A stretch of DNA of 64,000 bases, from the NCBI RefSeq assembly GCF_019393635.1, contig NC_057867.1:58794492-58858491 (forward strand), read 5' to 3'. The notes below the pieces were generated by a model, which saw only the letters and a list, made by a program, of their open reading frames with translations, made no database searches and had not been told where the DNA came from. This document shows, piece by piece, positions 1 to 10,259 of the stretch. The number at the start of each line of letters is the position of its first letter. The first letter of the stretch is position 1. A program made the translations under genes and the position numbers. Source of the stretch: Dromiciops gliroides. Taxonomy: Eukaryota > Chordata > Mammalia > Microbiotheria > Microbiotheriidae.

Positions 1-151
1 TTGTTTTTTGTTTTTTGCGGGGCAGTGGGGGTTAAGTGACTTGCCCAGGGTCACACAACTAGTAAATGTCATGTGTCTGAGGCCGTATTTGAACCCAGGT
101 ACTCCTGAATCCAGGGCTGGTGCTTTATCCACTGTACCACCTAGCTGCCCC
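1..151 (-). mobile_element. SINE-B copy, tRNA-derived
   Basis: The plus strand shows the reverse complement of the SINE: a T-rich tail, then GGGGTTAAGTGACTTGCCCAG, ending CTAGCTGCCCC at 151. It has the B-type TGAATCC and GTGCTTTATCC states. The upstream flank is cut by the window start, so no TSD can be checked. Confidence 0.9.
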
Positions 152-194
152 TTGATTTGTTCTTTAAAATGGAATTTGTTGCAATTTCTCCAAT

Positions 195-412
195 TCTTGG
201 AGAAGTGAACTCAAAGTCAGGAAGACCTGGGTTCAAGTCCTATCTCTGACTCATACCAGCTCTATGAACTTGGGTAAGTCATTTAATTAACCTCTCTCAG
301 TGTTCTAGGTATACTCTACAAGACTCTAAGTTGCAGAAAGGGTGTCAATCTGCATTTGTAGAGGGAGATTCCTTATCTAGGCTCTCCCTATACTAATGAA
401 ATCACAGGTTTA
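195..412 (+). mobile_element. MIR/Mar1-like SINE with long tail
   Basis: A B-box-like GGGTTCAAGTCC is followed by a degraded core (TGAACTTGGGTAAGTCATTTAA) and CCTCTCTCAG. A tail then contains ACTCTAAGTTGCAGA and ends near ATGAAATCACAGG. I recall this tail from older marsupial MIR-type SINEs. No clear TSD is visible. Confidence 0.7.
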
Positions 413-964
413 ATCCTGGGCCCTCCCTGTGGGCCCTCTTGAAAGTAGCCCTTGGGAACAGACTATTTCAGATATTCATTGAGAACAGAAGACTTACTTT
501 AATAACTCAGTAATGAGGCTGGCACTTCTCTTAAGGAAAATGTAATATGCCTAACAGGCAGGGGATTTTGAGATATTTCTTGTGGAAAATAGAGATGTCA
601 GAAATAAGTGATAGTCCTGCTATGGTCAGGAACAGAATTTACTTAGAAATTGCATACATAGTTTTATTTATTTAAAACTGAGCAGTGTTTATTCATTTGG
701 CCTATTACCAAGCTGAATTTTTACTATGGGCTACAATAAGATCGAATGCCAAGTATCTCATAGATCTTAGAGCTCTAAGATCTTCTGTGTAGACCTATGG
801 TACATAGGGATTATGTCTCACCAAAGTGAATATATCAAATGAAGCACTTTGAGCTATTATGGTGATAACCCCAAAGGCAAGATGGTTGCCCAAGGATCTC
901 AGTTTACTCTGCTGCCACAAAATAGCAGCATCATTCATTCACTCGACACATATTTATTAAGCGT

Positions 965-1400
965 CTTTTTAAAAAATTTTAAAGTTTTGTTGATAACTTT
1001 TCTTTTGAATCCCATAATCACTTCCCAACATACTTTCCTCTTGAACTCTCCCTTGTAGCAAGGAAAAAACAGTTAAGCAAAACCAAACAACTAAATGACT
1101 CCATCTGGCAGTGTTTAACGCTATTGAGGAGAGGGATGTGTGTTTCATCTTCTCTTCCCCGAGGACCAACATTGATCATTACATTTAACCTGAATTTAGC
1201 TGAAGTTTCGTGTTCTTTCCATTTGTATCACTGCAGTTATTGTGTACCTTGTTCTCTTTATCTGCCTTTTTCTCTGTTAGTTAAAAATGTTCTCTGAATT
1301 CTTCGTGGTCTGCATTTCTTGTGACACAATAGTCTATTGAATTCATATATGAAAATATGTCTGGCCATTCCCTAATCAATAGTCACCCACTTTTTTCCAT
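965..1400 (-). mobile_element. L1 LINE 3' fragment, old
   Basis: The plus strand reads as antisense L1. The first part resembles the 3'UTR (CTCTCCCTTGTAGCAAGGAAAA, a phrase also near 33892). The end resembles the ORF2 C-terminal coding region (GGCCATTCCCTAATCAATAG, compare TTCAGCCATTCCCCAATTGA at 18.8 kb). It is heavily diverged and has no usable frame. Confidence 0.65.
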
Positions 1401-1439
1401 TTGGGAGCACCTGCTATGGAATGAAATGTGGAGGATACA

Positions 1440-2335
1440 CCTGGATACTCTCTCCTCTCTGGGTTTTCATGACTCTCCTTTTTCCTTGCTCTCCTTCTAC
1501 CTGTCTGATAGTTTCTTCTGTTGCCTTTTCAGGAGTATCATCCACGTCCTGTCCACTAACCAAGTGTCCCCCAAGCCTTCCATCCTAGGCCCTCTTCTGT
1601 CTCCAAATTCTTCAATGGTTATTTCATTAGCTCCCTTGGATTCAGTTATTGTCTCTAAGCAGATCATTCCAAGATCTGTATACATAGCCCTAGTATACAT
1701 TGCTTTGGTCCTGCATCATCACCTTCCTATTGGACATTAACATGGCTGAGTGGATAAGGCATTGTACTCAGAATCAAGTAAGACCTGGATTCAAATTCTG
1801 CCTTCCATACTTAATAGGAGCCAGGAAGACCTGGGATCATATCTCCCTACAGACATGATCACGTCACCTCTCTTCTGCCTCAGTTTCTTTATCTGTGAAA
1901 CGATCGTGTTAGACCCACTTGTCTCTGTGATCCCTTCTAGCTTTAAATTTATGATTCTATGACCTCTAACTGGAAGTCTTCTAGGCAACCCAAACTCAGC
2001 ATGTGTAAAACAAAACTTATTATCTTTCCCCCTCCTAAACCCATCCCTCCTTCAGACTTCCTTCTTTATGTCCCAGTCAATGAAGTTTGCAACATTGGAG
2101 TCGTCCTAAACTCTGAAACCCTCCCTCATTCTGTTACCCAATACAATTTGTTGCCAAGTCTCACCCGTTTTACCTTCCGCACATCTCTTCCATCTCTCTT
2201 CTTTATTCTACTCCCATAACTACCACCCTACTTCAGACTCTTATCACCTCTCCCCCATTATTGCAGCCATGTCCTATTTGCAATCCTGATCAGCCGCCTC
2301 CTCCTCTACCTCTACCACAGCTTGTGCTCCCTGGC
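1440..2335 (+). pseudogene. L2 LINE reverse-transcriptase remnant, interrupted
   Basis: This is an old L2 copy in sense orientation, split by a SINE at 1742-1962. Before the break, text such as GTGTCCCCCAAGCCTTCCATCCTAGGCCCTCT matches the L2 segment encoding the GVPQGSVLGPLLF reverse-transcriptase block. The next stretch, decoding roughly as VSKQIIPRSVYIAL, sits where L2 has YADD plus SQIYIS. The catalytic aspartates are lost. After the break it resumes with CAAACTCAGCATGTGTAAAACAAAAC, which matches L2 text downstream of that block. It is non-functional. I assign L2 by remembered consensus. Confidence 0.7.
1742..1962 (+). mobile_element. MIR-like SINE with tRNA-Ser-like head
   Basis: The head reads GGCTGAGTGGATAAGGCATT, close to the D-arm of tRNA-Ser or tRNA-Leu genes. 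A B-box-like GGATTCAAATTC follows at the expected spacing. The body holds GCCTCAGTTTCTTTATCTGTGA, typical of MIR-type SINEs. The element interrupts the L2 remnant. The anticodon arm and acceptor stem do not pair well, so it is not a working tRNA gene. Confidence 0.7.
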
Positions 2336-2460
2336 AAGTCCTTTAACCTGAGTGTCTTCAATGGTCAAATGGGGATAATAATGGTAGCCACTTAACAGAT
2401 GCATGCAAAGCATTATATAAATGTTAGCTATTATAATGACAAATGAAGTGTAGTGAGGAG
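2325..2460 (+). mobile_element. MIR fragment
   Basis: TGGCAAGTCCTTTAACCTGAG is followed by AAATGGGGATAATAATGG and a tail with GCATTATATAAATGTTAGCT. These are the core and 3' end of a MIR-type SINE without its tRNA head. Confidence 0.7.
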
Positions 2461-2499
2461 ACACGTGGTTTAAGAATAGTAATCTCAATCGTCCACATC

Positions 2500-2890
2500 T
2501 GGGTAAAGCATTTATTGAGTATTTGCCATTTGTCAGGTACTGTACTCAGGGCTGGCCATGGAATCAAGCCTGTCCCTCCCCTCAAGGATCTTCCATTCTA
2601 ATGGATAAAGACAGCACATAAAAGGGGAGTTGGAAAGGGGGGGAGGAGGAGAAGCAGGAGGAGGGCAGAAGGAGACAGGGGACACATTGTGGCTTGGTTA
2701 TAGAGCTGGCCTCCAAATGGATTGGAAGAGGAAAAGATCTGCAAGACAGTGTGGTAATTAGTAAAATTGCCCTTGTGTCAAGCGATCAGGACCTGAATTA
2801 GGTGGTTGCCGGGAGAAGGGATGGGTCTAAGAAAAGATATGAAAGAAAGAAGAGAAAGTTTAGAGTATCTGTGTACCAGGACACCAAAAA
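2500..2890 (+). repeat. Repeat X, partial copy
   Basis: It opens with AAGCATTTATTGAGTATTTG and GTCAGGTACTGTACTCAGGG, then AAGGATCTTCCATTCTAATG. A purine-rich body leads to GATTGGAAGAGGAAAAGATC. This order of motifs recurs at 6.7, 8.3 and 13.5 kb. Confidence 0.55.
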
Positions 2891-3706
2891 TGGTTGAGAG
2901 GATTGTTGAGAGGCATTGAAGGCTCATTTGTCATTATTCAATATGGATCTGTAGTGGGCCAGGGTCTGCATGACTCTATCAATTTTCCGAAGCAAAGGTT
3001 CCTCAGTGATGTATGAATGATTCTTTGGAGGACACTTTGCTTATAGTGACAAAGATACTGGGCATTGTCTTTCTTTCTGCTCTCCACTAGAAAATGGGCC
3101 ACAGCTCAATAAAACAGCAAAGTGAAATTTTCCAGGGAATGGGAAGAAGGTGTTAGGGGTTCAAAACAAAACAAAACAAAATTTAAAAAAACAACTAGGT
3201 GATTAGGCTTGATTGTGTCTGCCTATGGTGTCTGATTAGCACATTCCAAGCTCCTGTTGGCCTTGGGGGAAGTGGTTCCCTCCTTGTGCCAGATTAGGCA
3301 AGGTAAAGGCCTGAGGAAGGCAATTCCATTCTTTGCTGCTTGAGAAATAATCCTAGTGGGGTGGGGAGGGGGAAGAATGTGGCTCATCTTCCAAGAGCTC
3401 CCCTTTGCAGAGAACAGCTAGGCAGCATGGTGATTTGACAGACAAAGATAAAGGCAGTTCTGGCAAGAGCTGGAATGAGATCATTTGGAAAGATTCCTGA
3501 GACACCCTTTACACAATATAGATTTCCCATTCCCCCAGTCTCAATCTTGGGAGAAAAATGCCATATATTTTATCCACTATTCCCTCCAACACCCTTTAAG
3601 AAGGGGTCATCAGCAGCTCCAGTGCTTGACTTCCAAAGGTAGTAGAAAGAGAAGCTAGAACCTCAAGGTAGGAACTTTAATACTTTGGGCATTGTTAGAA
3701 CATAGA
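2891..3706. other. No gene or clear repeat seen
   Basis: Apart from an A/C-rich run near 3160-3190, I recognise neither coding potential nor a repeat family here. Confidence 0.5.
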
Positions 3707-3721
3707 CTTATTTGCATTCTC

Positions 3722-3875
3722 TTTTTTTTTTATTTTTTAGTGAGGCAATTGGGGTTAAGTGACTTGCCCAGGGTCACACAGCTAGTTAAGTATTAAGTGT
3801 CTGAGGCCAGATCTGAACCCAGGTACTCCTGATTCCAGGGCCAGTGCTCCATCCACTGTGCCATCTAGCTGCCCC
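3722..3875 (-). mobile_element. SINE copy, first of a tandem pair
   Basis: The antisense body GTGAGGCAATTGGGGTTAAG runs to CATCTAGCTGCCCC at 3875. The tail type (CAATTGGGG) is A-like, while TGATTCCAGGG resembles B. Together with the next SINE it lies between two copies of CTTATTTGCATT (3707-3718 and 4071-4082). Confidence 0.9.
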
Positions 3876-3885
3876 AGGGGTTAGT

Positions 3886-4070
3886 TTTTTTTGTTTTGTT
3901 TTGTTTTTTTTCCTTTTTTTTGTTTTTTTGTTTTTGTGGGGCAATGGGGGTTAAGTGACTTGCCCAGGGTCACACAGCCAGTAAGTGTCAAGTGTCTGAG
4001 GCTGGATTTGAACTCAGGAACTCCTGAATCCAGGGCTGGTGCTTTATCTACTGCGCCACCTAGCCGCCCC
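3886..4070 (-). mobile_element. SINE-B copy, second of a tandem pair
   Basis: A T/G-rich tail at 3886-3936 precedes GTGGGGCAATGGGGGTTAAG, and the copy ends at TAGCCGCCCC (4070). It is followed directly by the 12-base TSD shared with the first SINE. Confidence 0.9.
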
Positions 4071-4087
4071 CTTATTTGCATTGTCTT

Positions 4088-4480
4088 AAGGGACTTTCTA
4101 GAAGGTAGCTGAGGTATGGTGAAAAGAGCACTCACTGGCTCTGGAGTCAGGGGACCAGAGTTCAAATACCACCTCTGACATTTCCACTGTGTGTGACAGC
4201 TTGGGCAAATCACTGTAGAGGGACCTCAGAGGCTATCCATCACATCCAACCCTCTCATCTTAAGGAGGAGGAAACAGATATAGAAAGATTAAGTAACTGG
4301 TCCAGGGCCACCCAGTTAGTAAGTGTTGATGGTGGAATTTGAACCCATGTTTTCCTGACTCCAAGATGAGTGTCCTCTCCACTGGGCCTCAGTTTCTTCT
4401 GTAAAATGTAAGATGAAGTGCTTGGACTAAATGATTTCTGGGGTTCCTTCTAGTTCTAGGTCTATGATACTTCTGGTGAT
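4088..4480 (+). mobile_element. MIR-type SINE, interrupted
   Basis: The sense body begins AGCACTCACTGGCTCTGGAG, with B-box-like AGAGTTCAAATACC and core TTGGGCAAATCACTG. It resumes after the insertion at 4215-4386 with GGCCTCAGTTTCTTCTGTAAA and the tail GGTTCCTTCTAGTTCTAGG. Confidence 0.75.
4215..4386 (-). mobile_element. MIR3/THER1-like SINE nested in a MIR
   Basis: AGGGACCTCAGAGGCTATCC is followed by GGAAACAGATATAGAAAGAT, AAGTAACTGGTCCAGGGCCA and GGTGGAATTTGAACCCATG. This is the antisense strand of a MIR3/THER1-like SINE, and it interrupts the sense MIR cleanly. Confidence 0.7.
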
Positions 4481-4800
4481 GGGGGGTTTTTTTTAGAGCC
4501 AAATTGACTTTTTGCTCATTAGACTTCCTTGTATTTTGGTCTTTTTACTGTAGTCACTATTCTGACTTTTCTAGAATGCCTTGAATCCATAACCGTGGAA
4601 TATTAAAGTAGGTTTCTTTAGTTTCTCAGTGTTTTTTTTCCAGTTGCTGTTTCTGTTTTGAAAGGCTAGATTAAGTAAGGGGGATCTGTAGGGGGGCGTT
4701 GCCTGTTGTCTGTGCTGTTGATTACCCGGAAGGGATGGTTCTAAATCTGTGAGCTGGTGATGTTGGGTTTTTTTTCCTATTTTGTGAACATCACTCACAG

Positions 4801-4959
4801 GCCCTCCTGCAGACAACTCAAAATAAAGCAGTGTATTAGAAACCGGAAGGATGCCCAGCAGCTGACAGCGGACAGGAGAAACAAAGGCATTGGAAAAGGG
4901 CCAATTAGCTCCACTCACCTCCAAAACCCCCAAATGTATCACTGTTATAGCACCATGCA
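4801..4959 (+). other. Candidate exon-like segment, unproven
   Basis: A pyrimidine-rich run and TCACTCACAG end at 4800, resembling a 3' splice acceptor. GCAGTAAGTG at 4957-4966 resembles a donor. The 159 bases between are open in one plus frame and hold more CpG than their surroundings. I recognise no repeat and no protein in it. It could equally be chance, or part of a conserved non-coding element. Confidence 0.2.
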
Positions 4960-4966
4960 GTAAGTG

Positions 4967-6690
4967 ATGCTTATAATGATAATGAAATCCACAAAATTAC
5001 TTGCTGTCCATTCAGAGGTGTGCTGAAAAAGGTTTAACAAGGGACTCTCAGGAAAAAAAAATATGCATGGCATGCTTTAAGTAACATTTCCTCCGCTGCA
5101 TACTTAAGTCTAGAAATCAACAAAAGAATAAATCAAGCCTTGATTCTTAGCTGATTTCTGAAAATTGAACAATCAGCCTGAGCAAGTGAAAGCTGACTCT
5201 AGCATCCCCCTGCCTACCTTTTACTTCACCAGATCCTTCTGTCTCATTTTGGCATGAAGGTGACTCTGGGTTGGTTCCTGAAGGACATTCTGGCCAAGTG
5301 TGATCCCCAAGCTAGAAGGCTGCCATGTATAGTTGGGCCTGGAGATATACTATGTTTTGCCATGTTAGGGCATGTCTAGATAAATGGAGCTATCACTGGA
5401 AGAACAGCTGGTGGATAATGGACTATTTCAACCCCAACTCACAAAAATAATTAATCTCTTTAAGGCTTAGAGGGGATTTGATATGTGTTGTGGTAGAAGG
5501 GAGTACTAACATTGAAGAAATTACTGTTGCTTAAAGTATCAAAATGGATTCTCTTTACTATGGCAGGGAAATGTGAGATACCCCCACAAACTGATTTCCA
5601 TTGATGTTAAGTAAGGCTTTAGCACTAAAATTGGTCTAGAAAATCTTTACATTTGAAATACCTCATTTCCTAAAGGATTAGAGAAATGGGATGCTACCAT
5701 ATATTTCTTTTCTGTTTATTCTAATTGGTTCAATCATTTAACTGGATCTCATCCGTCTCTTTCAGACATTCACAGTTCTTTGAATACTCAGCATTGGGAT
5801 AACTCTGCTGAACTTCAGTTTATAAATACAGAACTTTTCAGGGCTCATCCATGAGTTTGTGCAAAAAAAAAAAGCCACATTTCAGGTTGAGGGCTTTCCT
5901 TCTTCACTGGACAGATTTTCTCTGTTCTTGTTTTGGTTGCCTTTGGCGACAATTTTCTCCCAGGACACTAGCTTCTTGGCTGTCTTCTGTACATTACCTC
6001 CGGCCAATAGGGAGTGTCTTGCAATGAGAAGTCAGCTCAGGCCTTCCCTATAGTAATCAAATGTGTCATCTCAGGCACACATTTCATTTCCATAAAGCTA
6101 GCAGAGAATGCCCTGTGCTCCATCTCCAGTCCCAGCTCCTTCTCTAGTAATTCATGCAGCACTGCGGATTCCTCACTAAGAAGCCTTGTCTGAATGTTCC
6201 CATTGTCTCTGCCTGAGAACAAATGAGAAAAGAAATGGTTCTCTTGAAAGGTCTATTAGGTAAAGAGATTTGTATAAACGTGAACAGAACATAATTTGGG
6301 AAGTGCTATTCTTCTTCACAGTTTAGGCATCTGTACATTGAATTAATTTGCTATAACCCAAATATGAGATGTGATAATCTTCAATGACATGAACAAATTG
6401 TATCTCAGGGGCCTGAAATTTACTTGTTTCATTCACATTCTTTTTTTCCCCCATTTATTTTACCTTTTTCTTCAGCATGTTTTAAGATTTTGTTGATTTT
6501 TTTTAGGTTGTAGCTAATTGGATTTTCTTGTTTGACTTTTGTAGTTTCCTTTTGTCATCAAGATGGCAGACTTCTAGAAGCTACCCATCAGCTGCCTGCC
6601 ACCTCCTAGCTAAGTCAGAGGATAGCTGACAACCATTTGTTTCTGAGAGCCTTCAAGAGGTAGGTTGGATTTTGAGACCTGTACTCTGTT
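4967..6690. other. No gene or clear repeat seen
   Basis: Short open frames on both strands show no domain and no recognisable product. I see no SINE or LINE signature beyond weak T-rich stretches near 6440-6540. Confidence 0.5.
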
Positions 6691-6694
6691 TCAG

Positions 6695-7375
6695 TGGATT
6701 CAGAGGGATCTGAATCAATCGTTGAGTATTTATTAAGCACCTACTTTATGCCAGGCTAGATGCTGGGGATACAAAACCAAATGAAAATAATCTCTCTTCT
6801 CAGTGGACTTACATTTTGATGGGTAGAGACAGTGAGTATGTACATAAATATATATATGGAATAAATAAGAAGAGAATAAAAACAAGCAAATTCAAAGTAG
6901 TTAAAGTCAAGGTATTTGGAAGGAGAGAATCCACAGTTGGGGAGAATCAAAAAAGGCTTCATGTAAAAGGTCATACCTGAGCTGCATCTTGAAAGGTGAG
7001 AGGGAGGTAAAGATGAGGAGGAACCACATGGCATGAGGGATGGCCATTGCCAAGTCATGGAGGGAGATGGGAGACGGGAGATGGAGTATTGTGTATTGTA
7101 TATATTGGAAGAATAGAAAGGAGGACTGTTTGGCTGGATCACAGAATGTGGGAGGGAGACCTAAGATCAGTCAGGCTGGAAAGGTAGTTGGGAGCCAGAT
7201 CACAAAGAGCTTTCAAAGCTTAACAGGGGAATTTATAGTTTATCCTGGAGGCAATAAGGAGATACAGTACTTTATTGAGTAAGAGAGTGACATGGTCACA
7301 TCTGTGGCTAAGGAAAATCACCTTGGCAGCTATATGAAGGACAGATTGGAAAAAGGAGAGACTTGAGGCAGGAGA
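6695..7375 (+). repeat. Repeat X, longest copy
   Basis: The copy opens with TATTTATTAAGCACCTACTT and ATGCCAGGCTAGATGCTGGG. It continues with GTGGACTTACATTTTGATGG, AAAAAGGCTTCATGTAAAAG, TCATGGAGGGAGATG, TTATCCTGGAGGCAATAAGG, AGAGTGACATGGTCACATC and ATCACCTTGGCAGC. Similar dispersed text is common in therian genomes. I see no coding frame in it. Confidence 0.65.
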
Positions 7376-7394
7376 TCAATCATGAAGTTTTCAT

Positions 7395-7585
7395 GATCAT
7401 GGAAATGCTCTATTTATTTATTTAATTTGGTTTTTTGTTCGCATTTATTCATATATTTATTTGTTCATTCATCCATTTATTTATTCGTTCACCCATCGAT
7501 CCATCCATTCATTCATCTATATATCCATTCATTCATTCATTTATTCGTTCAGTCACTCATTTACTTATATATTTATTTAGGTCTT
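7395..7585. repeat. Imperfect (ATTT/CATT) tetranucleotide repeat
   Basis: Alternating ATTT, ATTC, CATT and CATC units form an interrupted microsatellite of about 190 bases. Single-base changes suggest it is old. Confidence 0.85.
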
Positions 7586-7699
7586 GAAATCAGGTAGTTT
7601 TCTCATTTACAAAATGAGAGGATTGTTTTTTGAGATCTCTGAGGTGCCTTTTTAACTTTAAATCTCTTGTCTTATGATCTCTATGCAGCCTAAGATATA

Positions 7700-8330
7700 T
7701 TTCCCCCAGCTGCTATATAATACCGTTGTCTTACATCAAGCATGCAGTCCAGTAAAAACCCTCTATCTTTCTCAAACTCCTGTCTAGCTGTGCCATTAGC
7801 TTGCATGTTGACATTTCCTCCCACCACATACCTGTGAAAGTAATTGTTTTAAACCCAAGTATAAGACTTTATATTTATCTCTATCAAATTTTATCTTATG
7901 GGATTTAGTCCTAAGTTCGGTCCTGTCAAGATCTCTTTGAAACCTGATTCATGGAACATATTAGCTTCCTCCTCTAGCTTTGTGTACTGGGCAAATTTGA
8001 TAGGTTTGCCATTAGTTCTCTTATCTAAGTCATGGATGAAAGTGATCAACATCACAGCCCACAAAGCAAAGAGCCCTGGGGCAATCCATTGGAGGGCTTC
8101 ATCAGACCATTAGTGACTACTCTTTGGGTCTAGCCTTTCAGCCAGTTCAGAATCCATGCAGTTGTCCTTTCTATTGTGCTTCATATTTCAATCTTGATCA
8201 GAACAATAACATGTGAGACTCTGTCACATGTTTTGATAGTGCCTAAATCTACAGCATTCTCCATTCTAGTATTAGAACCCTGTTAAGACGGGAAATAAGA
8301 TTAGTCTGGTATGACCTATTCTTTAAAAAA
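7700..8330 (-). pseudogene. CR1/L3-clade LINE reverse-transcriptase remnant
   Basis: Reading the minus strand, 8057-7973 gives a frame containing LITFIHDLDKRTNG and KPIKFAQYTKL. This aligns with the CR1/L3 block LFNIFINDLD...KFADDTKL, the palm motif that carries the catalytic aspartates. Here the two aspartates read QY, so the enzyme is dead. Farther 5' on that strand (8325-8295), GGTCATACCAGACTAATCTT corresponds to the CQTNLIS region. Stops and frameshifts occur elsewhere. The piece probably belongs with 9930-10250, separated by later insertions. The clade call rests on motifs; CR1 versus L3 is not resolved. Confidence 0.8.
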
Positions 8331-8334
8331 AAGT

Positions 8335-8800
8335 TGTTGATATCAGTTAATCAATTAATAAACACTTACCATGTGCTAGGCAGTGTGCTAAGGCTGAGGA
8401 TACAAAAAGAGGCAAAAGACAGCCCCCTGCTCTCATGGAGCTTACGAACAAATGGGGGAGACAACATACAAACAAATATATACCAAAAAAGGAAATAATG
8501 GAGAAAGAAGTAGAATTAAGAGGGGTTGGGGAAGGCTTTTAGTAAAATATGAGATTTTAGCTGGGGCTTAAAGAAAGCCAATGAGGTCAGTAGTCAGGGC
8601 AGAGGAGGGAGAAAGTTTCAGGCATGGAGGACAGCCAGAGAAAATGCCTGGAGCCAAGAAATGGAGTATCTTGATCATTAAAACAGCCATGAGGCCAGTG
8701 TCACTGGATCAAAGAGTACATGTCGGAGAGTAAGGTGTAAAAAGACTGAATAGGTAGGAAGGGGTCATGTTACAAAGGGCTTTGAATACCAAAGAGAGCG
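8335..8800 (+). repeat. Repeat X copy
   Basis: It starts at AATTAATAAACACTTACCAT with GTGCTAGGCAGTGTGCTAAG and CTCATGGAGCTTACGAACAA. It continues through GCCAGAGAAAATGCCTGGAG to AAAGGGCTTTGAATACCAAA. It lies between two segments of the CR1/L3 remnant, so it may have split it. Confidence 0.65.
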
Positions 8801-9011
8801 TTTTGTTTTTATATCAGCTTCATTTCTGGATGTTTACTTCCCTCCTTTCTCTGCCCATTGTGTCAATCAATCCTCTTGTAACAAAGGATAAAAAAGAAAG
8901 AAAAGAGGGAAAAAATAGTTCAGCAGAACTAACCAACACATCAACAGTCTGACAGTATATGTGCCATTCACATTGTTTCCACCTATTTCACACTCCTCTC
9001 CCCATCCCTCC

Positions 9012-9215
9012 AAGCCTGGAGCAAGGAAGACCAGAGTTTGAACCTGGCCTGAGACATGTACAAGTTGGGTGACCATGGGCAAGTCCCTTACCCTCTGCCT
9101 CAATTTCCTCATCTGTAGAATTAGGATAATAATACCTGCCTCCCAGGGTTGCTGTGATGATCAAATGAGATATTTTTAAAGTACTTTATAAACCTCAACA
9201 TGCTATTTACATGCA
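9012..9215 (+). mobile_element. MIR
   Basis: AGAGTTTGAACCTGGCCTG, then GGTGACCATGGGCAAGTCCC, CTCAATTTCCTCATCTGTAG, CTCCCAGGGTTGCTGTGATG and GTACTTTATAAACCTCAACA give a nearly full-length sense MIR. Confidence 0.85.
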
Positions 9216-9350
9216 TATATATATATATATACATGTGTATGTGTTCACCCTATATACATATCTGTGAATATATAGACATGTGTGCATATATGGTATATGT
9301 GTTGTGTGTATATCTATATCTGTAGTGACACACCTTCACACACACAGTGT
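9211..9350. repeat. (TA)n/(TG)n simple repeat
   Basis: Alternating purine-pyrimidine steps, TATATATA followed by TGTGTATG-type units, begin at the 3' end of the MIR. Confidence 0.8.
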
Positions 9351-9689
9351 TGCCGCCCTATTTTTCTCCACCTGGGCCAGTGCCAATTCTATGCCTCCAG
9401 TGTCTGGGGAAGTTAACTCATTTAGATTTGGAAGTCCCAGCCTTGAGTTGGAGTCATCTTGACTGGTGGCTGAGTGAGTGAAAATTCTTACATAGCCCAC
9501 TACATCCACCTGGCCTTAGGCAACAGACCGTGCTTCTATCCCTCATAGCAGTCTGGTGCGTCCAGAGCCGACGCCATATCTGCTCTTCTGCCTCCTTTTA
9601 TTTTCTTCCCCACTCATGCCAGAATTTTCTTCTCTTGCTCTGGGAACAGTAATCAAAAAATACTCCCATACATTTTGGAGTAGGCAGAT

Positions 9690-9905
9690 CTAAAAAGTGT
9701 GTCTGTGATGCCCTCTGACTACCCAGAACAAAATTCCCTTCTCTGGACAATGTTTTTCTCTATCTGTTGTCTTCCTCTTTCAGTATAAAAACTCGCATAA
9801 GGACAAGAACTATGTAACTTTTTGTATTCCTGGTCCTAGCATATAGCGTATGGTAAGCATATAGTAAATACTTTTTCATTCATTACTTAATTCATTCCAT
9901 ACCTA
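9690..9905 (+). mobile_element. L2 LINE 3' end fragment
   Basis: AGGACAAGAACTATGTAACT, TTTGTATTCCTGGTCCTAGC and ATATAGTAAATAC resemble the L2 3' end 'gcagggac..gt...tgtatccccagc...agtaggtgctcaataaat'. Confidence 0.6.
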
Positions 9906-9929
9906 GAATCCCTCCACTTTTGCAAAAAG

Positions 9930-10250
9930 AGATGTGTCCTAATTTCTTCTTTGGGAAAAGCTTGCAACCTGTTCTCTTTGAGGCTATGCTAACTCTGTGA
10001 TGACCACATCCTTTTTCTTTGTTAACTGACTACCCCTTTGGTGGGAACAGGTTATAGAATTTTGCAAGGCATCAGAGTTAGACCCACTGGTCTATAGTTT
10101 GTTGACATTGGTGTCCTCTCATTTTAAAAAATTGAGATGTTTGCCCATCTCCAGCCCTGCTAGAGTTCATCCTCTTATCTATGACCCTAGGGTTCCAGAG
10201 ATTTGCTTATCACCTATGTCTCCCTGCTTTCTTGTTTCTTTAAAAATGAT
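9930..10250 (-). pseudogene. CR1/L3-clade LINE, N-terminal reverse-transcriptase part
   Basis: On the minus strand, 10099-10076 decodes NYRPVGLT, the first conserved block of CR1/Jockey-type reverse transcriptases (usual form NYRPVSLT). The preceding bases include GATGGGCAAACATCTCAATT, matching the region just upstream in CR1 elements. Further along, near 9990-9960, GTTAGCATAGCCTCAAAGAG aligns with text encoding SQHGF.KN.SC. The frame is broken. Orientation and motif order fit the segment at 7700-8330. Confidence 0.75.
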
Positions 10251-10259
10251 AAAAATTAA

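Noticed and set aside
1742..1815. Possible tRNA-Ser gene
   Set aside because: Only the D-arm and TpsiC-like parts match. The anticodon arm and acceptor stem do not pair, and MIR-type text follows, so it is a SINE head.
7398..7585. CRISPR-like or regularly spaced repeat
   Set aside because: The units are 4-base ATTT/CATT steps without spacers, which is an ordinary microsatellite.
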